DNA of 64,000 nt from Massilia rubra (GCF_011682065.1 NZ_VUYU01000015.1:62001-126000); one strand, 5' to 3'. Positions 27,160-39,663 are shown, counted from the first letter of the stretch. Notes: generated by a model from the sequence alone, not told the origin. Numbers and translations: made by a program.

Positions 27160-28605
27160 TCAGGACAGGTTCGCCAACGCGCCGGCCAGGGTCGGATGGC
27201 GGAAGACGAAACCGCCGGCCTGCAACCTGGCCGGCGCCACGCGCTGGCCTTCGAGCAGCAAATCGGCCTGTTCGCCCAGCGCCAGGCGCATCGGCCAGCC
27301 GGGCGTCGGCAGCCAGTACGGGCGCTTCAACACCTTGGCCGCCACCTTGTTGAAGTCCGCCTGCGAAAGCACTTCGGGCGCGGTGAAGTTCAAGGCCCCG
27401 CCCTCGTCCCCGCTCCACAGGTGGGCCATGCCGGCGATCAGGTCGTCCACATGGATCCACGACAGCCACTGGCGCCCGCCCCCGAGCGGGCCGCCCATGC
27501 CCAGCTTGACCGGCAACAGCATCATCGGCAGTGCGCCCTGGGTGCCGAGCACCAGGCCGAAACGCATGCACGCCACGCGCACGCCATACGCCGCGGCGGC
27601 GCCGGCCGCTTCTTCCCACTCGCGGCACAGGTCCGACATGAACATCGGCTGCGGCCCATCGCGCTCGGTGAGCACCGTGTTGTCGCCCTGCGCCTGGATG
27701 CCGTAGTAACCGATGGCGGACGCCGACAGCATCAACGCCGGTTTGTGATGGGCCGCCGCGATCCAGGCCACCACCTTGCGCGTGGTGCCGATGCGGCTGG
27801 CGCGCAAGGCCGCGCGGCGCGCTTCGCTCCAGCGCCAGCCCAGGATGCGGGCGCCGGCCAGGTTGACCACCACGTCGATCCGGCGCGCCGGCGGCAAGGC
27901 TGCCATGTCGGCGATGCACTCCACGCGGGCGTCGAACATCCAGGCCGCGGCGCGCGGCTGGCGCGTGAGCAAGGTGACGCGATGGCCGTCGGCGAGCAGT
28001 GCGCGCACCAGTTTCTGGCCGATGAAGCCCGTGGCGCCGGTCACCAGCACCGCGCACTCACGCTCGCCGAAGCGCAAGGCGGGAGCGCGCTCCTGCGCCG
28101 CCTGGCGGGCAAGCGCGCGCGCCGCAAACGCATCGCGCAAGCCGGACAAGCCCACGCCCACGCCGCAGAGGAACAGGAAGGCGCTCAAGGCGCCGTGCGA
28201 CTCCCACGCCAGCGCGGTCGGCTGCGCCAGCGCTTCGCCCGCGTTCAGGGCCAGCAAGGCGATGAAGGCGCCGCCGTTCATCGCCAGCACCGTATGCGTG
28301 ACGCGTTCGGTGGCCGGCAGCAGGCGGGTCCGGTCCTCGACCACGAAGTCCCACAAGGTCAGTACGATTTCGACCGCGAACACCACCAGCAGCAGCACCG
28401 CCCACAATCCATTGAAACGCCAGTACGACAGGCCGATGAACATGGCGCTGTAAATGAGGGCGCGCACCGCGTGGATCGACAGTTCCAGCCTGGCGCTGGC
28501 GCGGCCGGGCAGCGCCTCGGTCAGTTCATGGTGATACAGGGTGTCAAAGGCGCCCAGGCAGCCCTGGCACGCCATCAACTGCAATGCCAATAAGTGGGTA
28601 TTCAT
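27160..28605 (-). CDS. TIGR01777-family SDR oxidoreductase fused to an N-terminal membrane domain
   Basis: 481 residues in two parts. Residues 1 to about 175 hold four or five hydrophobic segments (ALIYSAMFIGLSYWRFNGLW, AVLLLVVFAVEIVLTLWDFV, and others), a DoxX-like membrane module. Residues from about 183 are an NAD(P)-binding epimerase-like SDR: VLVTGATGFIGQKLVRALL, VVVNLAGARILGWRWSEARR, SASAIGYYG and WLSWIHVDDLIAGM. The C-terminal extension (LPTPGWPMRLALGEQADLLLEGQRVAPARL) is typical of TIGR01777/YfcH. Last gene of the five-gene unit; its start overlaps the DUF4166 stop. Function unknown. Confidence 0.86.
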   Translation of the reverse strand: MNTHLLALQLMACQGCLGAFDTLYHHELTEALPGRASARLELSIHAVRALIYSAMFIGLSYWRFNGLWAVLLLVVFAVEIVLTLWDFVVEDRTRLLPATERVTHTVLAMNGGAFIALLALNAGEALAQPTALAWESHGALSAFLFLCGVGVGLSGLRDAFAARALARQAAQERAPALRFGERECAVLVTGATGFIGQKLVRALLADGHRVTLLTRQPRAAAWMFDARVECIADMAALPPARRIDVVVNLAGARILGWRWSEARRAALRASRIGTTRKVVAWIAAAHHKPALMLSASAIGYYGIQAQGDNTVLTERDGPQPMFMSDLCREWEEAAGAAAAYGVRVACMRFGLVLGTQGALPMMLLPVKLGMGGPLGGGRQWLSWIHVDDLIAGMAHLWSGDEGGALNFTAPEVLSQADFNKVAAKVLKRPYWLPTPGWPMRLALGEQADLLLEGQRVAPARLQAGGFVFRHPTLAGALANLS

Positions 28606-29219
28606 GGTCGTACCTCGCGAAACACGCCCGCCTGCGTGAAGGTTGTACCGAACAGCGCGTGGCGGATCTCGATACGGATATCGAACTGCGCGCTGTCGTT
28701 ATTGCGGTGACACAGATAGGTCTTGCCCGGCGTGAGCCAGGCCGGCATCGGAATGCGCACACCCATCACTTGCCAGAAATAGCCATCGCTCTCGAAATGC
28801 AGGTTCCCGTCGCGCACCTCCAGCACCAGCTTCATCCCCATGCCCATGCCGACGTATTCGAGCACTTCGCCGCGCGCGCTCTCCAACATGTAGGACGTGA
28901 ACTGCACCGGCTTGCGCCCGTTGAGGCGATAGATGCGCTGCTTGAAAATGGCCGCGCTGCCCTCCTTCGAATACACCTCGATATCGACCGGGAAGTCGGC
29001 ATCGTTATACGGCATCAGCGCGCCCTGGATCAGCGGCATGGTCAGGTAGCCGAGCAAGCGCCCGACTTTCGAGCAAGTCAGCTCCGTCATTTGGCCCTGG
29101 TAGCGCAGCGGCTTGCCGGGCATGGGGTTATGGTCGAAGCGCGCCTGGATGTCGGGATGCAGGCCGCGCCACGCGGGACCGAGGATCTTTTTGAATAATT
29201 CGCCTTCGGACGCGATCAT
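28602..29219 (-). CDS. DUF4166 domain protein
   Basis: 205 residues starting MIASEGELFKKILGPAWRGLHPDIQARF. The rest is DUF4166: GKPLRYQGQMTELTCSKVGRLLG, RIYRLNGRKPVQFTSYML, GMGMGMKLVLEVRDGNLHFESDGYFW and LTPGKTYLCHRNNDSAQFDIRIEI. It is soluble, beta-rich and of unknown function; the domain often travels with SDR or dehydrogenase genes, as here. Both ends overlap neighbours by ATGA. Confidence 0.85.
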   Translation of the reverse strand: MIASEGELFKKILGPAWRGLHPDIQARFDHNPMPGKPLRYQGQMTELTCSKVGRLLGYLTMPLIQGALMPYNDADFPVDIEVYSKEGSAAIFKQRIYRLNGRKPVQFTSYMLESARGEVLEYVGMGMGMKLVLEVRDGNLHFESDGYFWQVMGVRIPMPAWLTPGKTYLCHRNNDSAQFDIRIEIRHALFGTTFTQAGVFREVRP

Positions 29220-29680
29220 GTGTGCACCGTTTGCTTGCGGTCGACGCAGAACAGGTACACCAGCGGCGGCAGCATGGTCACCAGCGCGAAGGTATCGATC
29301 CAGATATTGTCCATGCAGCCGGCGCGCAGCGACACCAGCATGTCCTGCGGCGCCCACAACAGCATGCCGGCGATCAGCGCGCCCCAGGCAAAGGCGCTGC
29401 GCTGGCGCGCGCCAATATACGCCAGGGCGCCCATCCACAGCGCCGCGCTTTGCACGGTGGGGCCGAACAGCGAGATCCACCAGATCTGCTGCGCGTGGGC
29501 CTGGGCCGGCACGCTGGCGCCCCAGAAGGCGGTTTCGATACCGCGATGGTAATCGCGAAAAACAGCGGCGTCGGCGAACCATGGCAGCAGCATGCCGACC
29601 ACCAGGTGCGTGACGATGGTGGCGAACATCCAGCGGATAGCCCACTGGCGCAGGGATGGTGAGTGCATACGCGCTTTCAT
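29216..29680 (-). CDS. Four-helix membrane protein of the DCC-DUF4166 unit
   Basis: 154 residues beginning MKARMHSPSLRQWAIRW, with about four hydrophobic segments (MFATIVTHLVVGMLLPWF, LFGPTVQSAALWMGALAYI, FAWGALIAGMLLWAPQDML, FALVTMLPPLVYLFCV). No known domain recognised. ATG 29680 is selected because it overlaps the preceding stop in ATGA, as at all other junctions of this unit. The C-terminus DRKQTVHT is likely cytoplasmic. Confidence 0.75.
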   Translation of the reverse strand: MKARMHSPSLRQWAIRWMFATIVTHLVVGMLLPWFADAAVFRDYHRGIETAFWGASVPAQAHAQQIWWISLFGPTVQSAALWMGALAYIGARQRSAFAWGALIAGMLLWAPQDMLVSLRAGCMDNIWIDTFALVTMLPPLVYLFCVDRKQTVHT

Positions 29681-30096
29681 TGTTTGAAGAAGGGATTGGG
29701 ACGCTCGCACACGCCATCGGCGCAGCCCGGGGCGCGATAACCGAGCACGCGCGACATCATGTAGCGGTGACGCGCGAACAGGCGATACGACCAGCTGCAC
29801 ACGGCGCGCAGGCCGGGCACGCGCAGTGGCAGCACGCGCCAGGCCTGGCCGGCCAGGCTGTAGGAGCGCAGCAAGCTGTCCACGCCGACCAGCACGCGGC
29901 CGTCGCGCGCCTGGCTATGCAGCTCGCGGTTCAGGGCGGCCATGTCGACGCCCAGGTGGGCGGGATCGAAGCCGGGGGCGGCGATATCGACAAAGGCCAG
30001 GCGCCCGGCGCGGTCCCAGCGCGCCAGCTTGTCCATGCCGGCGCGGCAGAACGGGCATTTGCCGTCGAAGTAGAGAGTCAGTTCGGCGCCGCTCAT
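29677..30096 (-). CDS. DCC1-like thiol-disulfide oxidoreductase (DUF393)
   Basis: 139 residues with the DCC hallmark LYFDGKCPFCRAGMDKLARWD, a thioredoxin-like CxxC motif near residue 14-17. It continues LAFVDIAAPGFDP and ends with RHRYMMSRVLGYRAPGCADGVC. Family members are predicted redox proteins; no biochemical role is assigned. Overlaps the regulator upstream and the membrane gene downstream. Confidence 0.87.
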   Translation of the reverse strand: MSGAELTLYFDGKCPFCRAGMDKLARWDRAGRLAFVDIAAPGFDPAHLGVDMAALNRELHSQARDGRVLVGVDSLLRSYSLAGQAWRVLPLRVPGLRAVCSWSYRLFARHRYMMSRVLGYRAPGCADGVCERPNPFFKQ

Positions 30097-30635
30097 GATG
30101 GGGCCTTGTCATCCGGTCCGAGGAAGCGCGCGACCTTGCCGCCCATTTTCAGGAAGCGCTGCAGGGTCGCCGGCGGCAGGTGCTTGTAGTCGTCATAGGT
30201 GGTGCCGAGCATGTCCAGGAAAGCGAGCACCTCGTTCATGCGCGCCAGCGAGGCTGGTTCCAGCGCGCTGTCGGTATTGCCCTCGATGGCGCATTCGCGC
30301 AGCACGGTCAGGGTCGGATCGATCTCGCGCCGTTTGCGTTCCTCGACGATGACGCGGAAGATCTCCCACACATCGTGGAGGGCGACGAAATGATCGCGGC
30401 GGTCGCCCATCAAGTGGGTGACGCGGATCAGGTTCCAGCTTTGCAGCTCCTTGAGGCTATTGCTCACGTTCGAGCGCGCGACCGACAAGGCCTCGGCGAT
30501 ATCCTCGGCGGCCAGCGGGCGGTTAGCCAGGAACAACAGCGCGTGAATCTGCGCCACGGTACGGTTCACGCCCCAGCGCGTGCCCATCTCGCCCCAATGC
30601 AGCACGAATTTCTGTTCGGTCGGTCCCAGCGCCAT
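30093..30635 (-). CDS. GbsR/MarR-family transcriptional regulator heading a five-gene operon
   Basis: 180 residues. The winged helix-turn-helix spans TVAQIHALLFLANRPLAAEDIAEALSVARSNVSNSLKELQSWNLIRVTHLMGDRRDHF, followed by a helical segment with WEIFRVIVEERKRREIDP typical of the GbsR group. ATG 30635 has GGAG at ideal spacing; an ATG 21 bp upstream lies nearly in the operator. It is first in the unit, behind a sigma-70 promoter and a perfect palindrome, so negative autoregulation of the whole operon is likely. Confidence 0.88.
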   Translation of the reverse strand: MALGPTEQKFVLHWGEMGTRWGVNRTVAQIHALLFLANRPLAAEDIAEALSVARSNVSNSLKELQSWNLIRVTHLMGDRRDHFVALHDVWEIFRVIVEERKRREIDPTLTVLRECAIEGNTDSALEPASLARMNEVLAFLDMLGTTYDDYKHLPPATLQRFLKMGGKVARFLGPDDKAPS

Positions 30636-30654
30636 AATTTCTCCAATTTCATTC

Positions 30655-30674
30655 ATTTCTGTCGTTACAGAAAT
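30655..30674. promoter_or_regulatory. Palindromic operator of the GbsR/MarR operon
   Basis: Perfect 8-bp inverted repeat ATTTCTGT-CGTT-ACAGAAAT, 19 bp before the start codon and touching the -10 box, so a bound dimer would block initiation. Confidence 0.75.
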
Positions 30675-30701
30675 TAAATACCGATTGCCGGTAGTTGTCA
30701 A
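30673..30701 (-). promoter_or_regulatory. Sigma-70 promoter of the five-gene operon
   Basis: Minus-strand consensus -35 TTGACA (30696-30701), 17-bp spacer, -10 TTTAAT (30673-30678). Confidence 0.8.
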
Positions 30702-30779
30702 CGAAAATGATAGAAAAGGCAGAGGATTTTTCTGATGCTTAGGTATCACCACCGATAAGCTGACGAGCCGCCCACCTAC

Positions 30780-31208
30780 AACCAGGGTCAGAGCTTTAAT
30801 TAGCAATTTCGGCTTATCCGGCAACGCGAGTTGGTACTTACTGTAAAAACGAATGCAACCGGGGTCTGACCTCTGATTAGCAATTTTTTTCTCTCCGCCA
30901 ACTCCAGTTGGCGCTTTCCGGACGACGCATGGCGCCTCGCGAAATACGCCCTATCAAGCACCCCCATAGTGGGAGCGACGATTTTATAGATCGATGGGGA
31001 GGAAACTTGTGCCTGGCGCACGCGCGATTTTGGCCCAAAACTTATTCAAGCGAAAACTGTTTCGAATCAGAGGTCAGACCCCGGTGCGAGGATTTTAAGA
31101 GAATAGTCTATCCAGAAGAAAACTATTTCAAGTTAAAGCTCTGACCCCGGTTGAGGGAAACCTTGCTAAGTCTCAATTAGTTTCGAAACAGAGGTCAGAC
31201 CCCGGTGC
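30780..31208. repeat. Cluster of dispersed GGGGTCAGACC-type repeats
   Basis: The 585-bp gap between the GbsR-type gene and ftsB holds five copies or part-copies of one repeat, in both orientations, near 30782, 30858, 31068, 31126 and 31187. Each has a core close to GGGGTC(A/T)GACC. Some carry flanks such as CTCTGATTAGCAATTTTT or TTTCAAGTTAAAGCTCT that recur elsewhere in the window. No ORF in the gap has coding character. Confidence 0.7.
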
Positions 31209-31220
31209 TAGGAGTTTGCT

Positions 31221-31559
31221 TCAGGGGGTGGTCTTGGCGTCGGGCTTGGGCGGCGGGAGCGGGGTGGCCGATTCTTTGGGATGGCCGTTGGCATCCAGAA
31301 TCTGGATGAAGATTTCGTTTTTCTTGATCATGCCGAGCTCGAAGCGCGCGCGCTCTTCCACCGCGCCCGTCCCGTTCGTCAGGTCGTGCACTTCGGAGTC
31401 GAGCTTGGCGTTGCGCGCTTTGAGTTCCACCGTCTTGCGCTGCGCAACCATCACCTGGTTTTCCAATTCGCCCACGCGTAGCCAGCCGCCCTTGCCCAGC
31501 CACAGCGGAAGTTGGATCAGGATCAGGAGGGTCGCAAGAACGAGCGTAATGAGGCGCAT
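31221..31559 (-). CDS. ftsB: Cell division protein FtsB
   Basis: 112-residue divisome protein bridging FtsL and FtsQ. One N-terminal transmembrane helix ([20 protein letters not shown]) is followed by a coiled coil ([30 protein letters not shown]) and the conserved [22 protein letters not shown]. The Pro-rich tail is longer than in E. coli. It lies 48 bp after eno, the usual linkage. Confidence 0.93.
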   Translation of the reverse strand: MRLITLVLATLLILIQLPLWLGKGGWLRVGELENQVMVAQRKTVELKARNAKLDSEVHDLTNGTGAVEERARFELGMIKKNEIFIQILDANGHPKESATPLPPPKPDAKTTP

Positions 31560-31607
31560 GAAAGGAGGGTGGCACCGGCCGGCGCGTGGCCGGCCGGTGC
31601 GGTCAGC

Positions 31608-32894
<1,287 letters not shown>

Positions 32895-32994
32895 TCAATC
32901 TCCAAAGGGTAAGAAAAAGGTGGGCGGACCGTTGGCGGTCCGCCTGCATCTGTCAGGGCGATCGGGATGGCAGCAAGTGCCGCACTACACAAAC

Positions 32995-35570
<2,576 letters not shown>

Positions 35571-35755
35571 TTAAACCGGCCAATGCTTCCGCAAAACAAG
35601 GTAAAGAACAGCAACGACGGCCGAGCCGGCGGCTACGTCGGGGATGTCTTATTGATCAATTTGAAAGATTGCCGATTATTCATTTGGTGTGCGCCAGCGA
35701 ACAGACGTGATCTTGCTCAAGCCTCAGGATTGAACTTTTACCACAGGAGGTCAAA

Positions 35756-36157
35756 ATGTCCTACGAAGAACGCGATGCTTACGGCATGTATGTCGACAAG
35801 GGCTCGAAAGGCCCGGGTCCGGAACTGATGGGCGCCGATACGCTGATCGGCGACCATGTGCATAACCTGAAAAACGAGCACCTTGGTGAAATCAAGGAAA
35901 TCATGCTGGACATGCGTACTGGCAAGATTGCGTATGCAGTCATGTCGAGCGGCGGCGTGCTGACGATTGGTGAGAAATTGTTTGCGGTGCCTTGGGCTGC
36001 CTTGACGCTCGACACCGCCAACAAGCGTTTCACGCTCGATATCGAGAAAGAGCGCATCGACAATGCGCCAGGTTTCGACACCGATCACTGGCCGGACATG
36101 GCCAACCAGCAATGGTCGAGCCAGATTCACAGCTATTACGGCACCAACACGCAGTAA
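35756..36157 (+). CDS. PRC-barrel domain protein, copy 1
   Basis: 133 residues: MSYEERDAYGMYVDKGSKG, then the PRC-barrel core MGADTLIGDHVHNLKNEHLGEIKEIMLDMRTGKIAYAV, LTIGEKLFAVPWAALTLD and a C-terminal IDNAPGFDTDHWPDM. PRC barrels bind partner proteins or RNA and are often stress-induced in this bacterial group; role here unknown. AGGAGG directly precedes the ATG, an unusually strong ribosome site. A close paralogue lies at 57179-57727. Confidence 0.88.
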   Translation: MSYEERDAYGMYVDKGSKGPGPELMGADTLIGDHVHNLKNEHLGEIKEIMLDMRTGKIAYAVMSSGGVLTIGEKLFAVPWAALTLDTANKRFTLDIEKERIDNAPGFDTDHWPDMANQQWSSQIHSYYGTNTQ

Positions 36158-36220
36158 GTTGCGCGGAAAAGGGGATGCTGGCTCTCGGCAGACGCTGCCC
36201 CTTTCGCTACCCTCGAGACC

Positions 36221-36332
36221 GTCATTCCCGCAAAGGCGGGAATCCAATTCTGTCGAGTCGTCTGTAACGGTGCGACATTGGATTCCCGCCTGCGCGGGAA
36301 GTCATTTCTGCCAATGGTAGGAATGACGGTTT
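36221..36332. repeat. REP-like inverted repeats (GTCATTCCCGC type)
   Basis: A GTCATTCCCGC-AAA-GGCGGGAATCCA unit faces an inverted, diverged copy (TGGATTCCCGCC-TGCGCGGGAA) and a fragment GGAATGACGG. Downstream of a PRC-barrel gene; similar CATTCCCGC-type repeats are common in proteobacteria. It may terminate or protect transcripts. Confidence 0.7.
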
Positions 36333-36410
36333 TGAGGTTAACGGTCCTGCGTGTTCCCAGGCTTTAGTGGGACGTCGGAGCGTCGGGCTCTGCCTCCCCG
36401 TTAAGAAATG

Positions 36411-36438
36411 TTTCAAGTTAAAGCTCTGACCCCGGTTG
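36411..36438. repeat. Dispersed repeat copy identical to 31126-31153
   Basis: 28 bp ending CTCTGACCCCGGTTG, identical to a stretch in the 31-kb cluster. It ends 6 bp before the dnaE2 stop codon. Confidence 0.75.
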
Positions 36439-36443
36439 CAGGA

Positions 36444-39400
36444 CTAGCAAAAATCACGGCTGTTGGTGTCGAGCCGGCCCATCAGGTGGCTCATGTCGAC
36501 CAGCCGCTTGGCCACCAGGTGCCGCACTTCCCCCTCCCGCTGCCACACCCCGTACACCCCCAGCAAACTCGCTCCCAGCACTTCGCGCCGCTGTTGTTCC
36601 ACCAGGCTCGGCCAGACAATCACGTTCACATTGCCCGTCTCGTCTTCGATGGTGACGAACAGGACGCCCTTGGCCGTCGCCGGACGTTGCCGCACCGTGA
36701 CGATGCCGCAGGCGCGCGCCAGTTGTCCCTGCTTGAACCCGTTCAGTTGCGACGCCGGTAAAAAACGCTGCGCGAGCAGGCGCGCGCGCAGCAGCGCCAG
36801 CGGGTGCCGTCCCAGGGTCAAGCCTTGCGCGCGGTAGTCGCCGACAATGTCTTCGCCTTCGCTCGGAGCGTCCAGCAGGGGGTCCTCTTCCTGCGGCGTG
36901 GTGGGGCGCAACAAGTCCTTGTCGGGCACCGCGCCCAGCGCTTGCCACAAGGCCTGGCGCCGGTTGCCGGACAAGCCGGCCAGCGCATTGGCGCCGGCCA
37001 GCACCTGCAGGTCATGCCGGTCCAGCGCGGCCCGGCGCGCGAGGTCGGCCACGCTCCCGAAGGCCTTGACGGCGCGCGCCTCTTCGATCCGCGCCGCCGC
37101 CTCGGGCCGCATGCCGCGCTGCAGCGACAAACCCAGCCGCACCGCGGGCTGGCTGCCCTCCCCCACCTCCAGGCTGCAATCCCAGCCGCTGATGGCCACG
37201 TCCACCGCGCGCACCTCGATGCCGTGGCGGCGCGCGTCCTGCACCAGTTGCGAGGGGCTGTAGAATCCCATCGGCTGGCTGTTGAGCAAGGCGCACAGGA
37301 AGGCGGCCGGTTCGTGGCACTTGAGCCAGGAACTGGCGTAGGCCAGCAGCGCGAAACTGGCGGCGTGCGATTCGGGAAAGCCGTATTCGCCGAATCCCTT
37401 GATCTGGTTAAAGATCGATTCGGCAAATTCCAGGGTGTAGCCCTTCCCCAGCATGCCCTCGACGATCTTGCCGTAGTATTTTTCCAGCCCGCCCTTGCGT
37501 TTCCAGGCGGCCATGGCGCGTCGCAGCTGGTCGGCCTCGCCCGCAGTAAAGCCGGCCGCGATCATGGCCACCTGCATCACCTGTTCCTGAAAGATCGGCA
37601 CGCCCAGGGTGCGCGCCAGCGCTTCCTTCAATTCCTCCTTGGGGTAGTCGGGCTTTTCCAGCCCCTGGCGCCGGCGCAGGTAGGGATGGACCATGCCGCC
37701 CTGGATCGGCCCCGGCCGCACCACCGCCACTTCGATCACCAGATCGTAAAAGGTGCGCGGCAGCATGCGCGGGAGCATGCTCATCTGCGCGCGCGATTCG
37801 ATCTGGAATACGCCCACCGTGTCGGCCGCGCAAATCATGTCGTAGGTCGCGCGGTCCTCGGGCGGGATGTCTTGCAGGGAAAACACCGTGCCGCGCAGCT
37901 CGCCCACCAGCTCGAGCGCGCGCCGCAGCGCCGTGAGCATGCCGAGCGCCAGCACATCGACTTTCAGCAAACCCAGTTCTTCCAGGTCGTCCTTGTCCCA
38001 CTGGATCACGCTGCGGTCCGCCATGGCGGCGTTTTCGATCGGCACCAGGCGCGAAAGCTTGCCGGCGGCGATGACAAAACCGCCCGGGTGCTGCGACAGG
38101 TGGCGCGGAAAGCCAAGCAGGCGCTGGGCCAGGGTGGCCCATTGCTGGGCCAGCGGGGAATCCGGGTCGAGCCCGCATTCGGCCAGGCGCTGGACCAGGT
38201 CGTCCTTGCTGTCGAACCAATGGTGCGTCTTGGCGACTTTTTCGACGATGGCCAGGTCGACCCCGAGCGCTTTGCCGCTGTCGCGCAGGGCGCTCTTGGG
38301 GCGGTAGCTGATCACCACGGCGGCCAGGGCGGCGCGCGCACGCCCGTATTTGTTGTAGATGTACTGGATCACTTCTTCGCGCCGCTGGTGTTCGAAGTCG
38401 ACGTCGATGTCGGGCGGCTCGTCGCGCTCCCTGGAAATGAAGCGTCCGAACAGCAGATTGCCGCGCGCGGGGTCGACTTCGGTAATCCCCAGGCAGTAGC
38501 ACACGGCCGAATTGGCGGCCGAGCCGCGCCCCTGGCACAGGATGCCGATCGAGCGCGCATGGCGCACGATGTCGTACACGGTCAAAAAATAGGGTTCGTA
38601 GCGCAGTTCGCCGATCAGCCCGAGCTCGGTTTCGAGCTGTTCCTGCACCTTGGCCGGTATGCCGAGCGGAAAGCGGTGGTGCGCGCCGATGTAGGTTTCG
38701 GCGCGCAGGTAGCCCGCTGCCGTTTGTCCGGGCGGCACCAGTTCATCCGGGTATTCGTAGCGCAGCTGGTCGAGCGAAAACGTGCACAGGCGCGCGATGC
38801 GCAGCGTTTCGGCCAGCGCCTCGGGGCTGTACAGGTTGGCCAGGCGCAGGCGCGCGCGCAGGTGCTGTTCGGCGTTTTGCGCCAGTTCGTAACCGCACTC
38901 GGCCACGGGCGTGTTGAGGCGGATCGCGCACAGGGTGTCGTGCAACGGCTTGCGCGAGCGCACGTGCATGCAGACGTGGCCCAGCGCCACCACGGCCAGG
39001 CCGTGTTGCCAGGCCACTTCGTCGACCGTGGCGCGGTGCGCTTCGTCAAAGGCGCGGTGCAGCAGGTTCAGGCCCAGCCAGGCGCGCCCGGGAAAGGTGG
39101 CGGCGATCCAGGCGGCCTGGGTGTGCAGGCGGTCCAGGTCGTCCAGCTCGTGGCCGGGATAGGCGGGCAGCAGGATCGCCAGGCAGTCGGGCATGCCGGC
39201 CAGGTGGGCGTAGGCGGCGACGGGCGCGGCCAGGTCGGTGGGTGTGAGCAGATAGGTCCCCTTGGCGCTGCGCGTGCGCGCCAGGGTGATCAGCTCGGCC
39301 AGGTTACCGTAGCCATTGCGGTTCTGGGCCAGCAGGATCAGCGACAGGGCCGCGCCGCCATCCTCATGGCACAGGTGGAAATGGGCGCCAATGATCAGGG

Positions 39401-39608
39401 GCAGCGCCGCCTTCTTGGCTTCGGCATGGGCCCGCACCACCCCCGCCAGCGAACATTCGTCGGTAATCGCCAGCGCCGAGTACCCGAGCTGGACGGCGCG
39501 GGCCACCAGTTCTTCTGCGTGGGAAGCGCCGTGAAGGAAGGAAAAGTTGGTCAAACAATACAACTCGGCGTAATCGGGCAGGCTGGGGGCGGCGACGGCG
39601 GTACTCAT
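36444..39608 (-). CDS. dnaE2: Error-prone DNA polymerase DnaE2
   Basis: C-family translesion polymerase that works with ImuA/ImuB during SOS mutagenesis. 1054 residues: N-terminal PHP domain (ELYCLTNFSFLHGASHAEELV, ALAITDECSLAGVVRAHAEA), palm with catalytic Asp in PPDIDVDFEHQRREEVIQYIY, helix-hairpin-helix (LAGANALAGLSGNRRQALWQAL) and C-terminal OB fold (GIVTVRQRPATAKGVLFVTIEDETGNVNVIVW). It lacks the beta-subunit and tau-binding tail of DnaE1, as expected. ATG 39608 (MSTAVAAPSLPDY) is chosen. A LexA box lies 36 bp upstream. Not adjacent to imuAB, unlike the common imuA-imuB-dnaE2 cassette. Confidence 0.95.
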   Translation of the reverse strand: MSTAVAAPSLPDYAELYCLTNFSFLHGASHAEELVARAVQLGYSALAITDECSLAGVVRAHAEAKKAALPLIIGAHFHLCHEDGGAALSLILLAQNRNGYGNLAELITLARTRSAKGTYLLTPTDLAAPVAAYAHLAGMPDCLAILLPAYPGHELDDLDRLHTQAAWIAATFPGRAWLGLNLLHRAFDEAHRATVDEVAWQHGLAVVALGHVCMHVRSRKPLHDTLCAIRLNTPVAECGYELAQNAEQHLRARLRLANLYSPEALAETLRIARLCTFSLDQLRYEYPDELVPPGQTAAGYLRAETYIGAHHRFPLGIPAKVQEQLETELGLIGELRYEPYFLTVYDIVRHARSIGILCQGRGSAANSAVCYCLGITEVDPARGNLLFGRFISRERDEPPDIDVDFEHQRREEVIQYIYNKYGRARAALAAVVISYRPKSALRDSGKALGVDLAIVEKVAKTHHWFDSKDDLVQRLAECGLDPDSPLAQQWATLAQRLLGFPRHLSQHPGGFVIAAGKLSRLVPIENAAMADRSVIQWDKDDLEELGLLKVDVLALGMLTALRRALELVGELRGTVFSLQDIPPEDRATYDMICAADTVGVFQIESRAQMSMLPRMLPRTFYDLVIEVAVVRPGPIQGGMVHPYLRRRQGLEKPDYPKEELKEALARTLGVPIFQEQVMQVAMIAAGFTAGEADQLRRAMAAWKRKGGLEKYYGKIVEGMLGKGYTLEFAESIFNQIKGFGEYGFPESHAASFALLAYASSWLKCHEPAAFLCALLNSQPMGFYSPSQLVQDARRHGIEVRAVDVAISGWDCSLEVGEGSQPAVRLGLSLQRGMRPEAAARIEEARAVKAFGSVADLARRAALDRHDLQVLAGANALAGLSGNRRQALWQALGAVPDKDLLRPTTPQEEDPLLDAPSEGEDIVGDYRAQGLTLGRHPLALLRARLLAQRFLPASQLNGFKQGQLARACGIVTVRQRPATAKGVLFVTIEDETGNVNVIVWPSLVEQQRREVLGASLLGVYGVWQREGEVRHLVAKRLVDMSHLMGRLDTNSRDFC

Positions 39609-39643
39609 GGAAAAAATATTACAATCAAATGTATGGAGGAAAC

Positions 39644-39663
39644 TACTGTATGGAAACACAGTA
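39644..39663. promoter_or_regulatory. LexA (SOS) box of dnaE2
   Basis: TACTGT-N8-ACAGTA, a perfect match to the CTGT-N8-ACAG LexA core with a symmetric extension. It covers the probable -35 of the dnaE2 promoter and lies in the shared gap with the PhzF-like gene. Confidence 0.88.

Noticed and set aside
35583-35828. Plus-strand ORF overlapping the PRC-barrel start
   Set aside because: It starts in the pyrG promoter region in another frame; the AGGAGG ribosome site and family match select the PRC-barrel frame.
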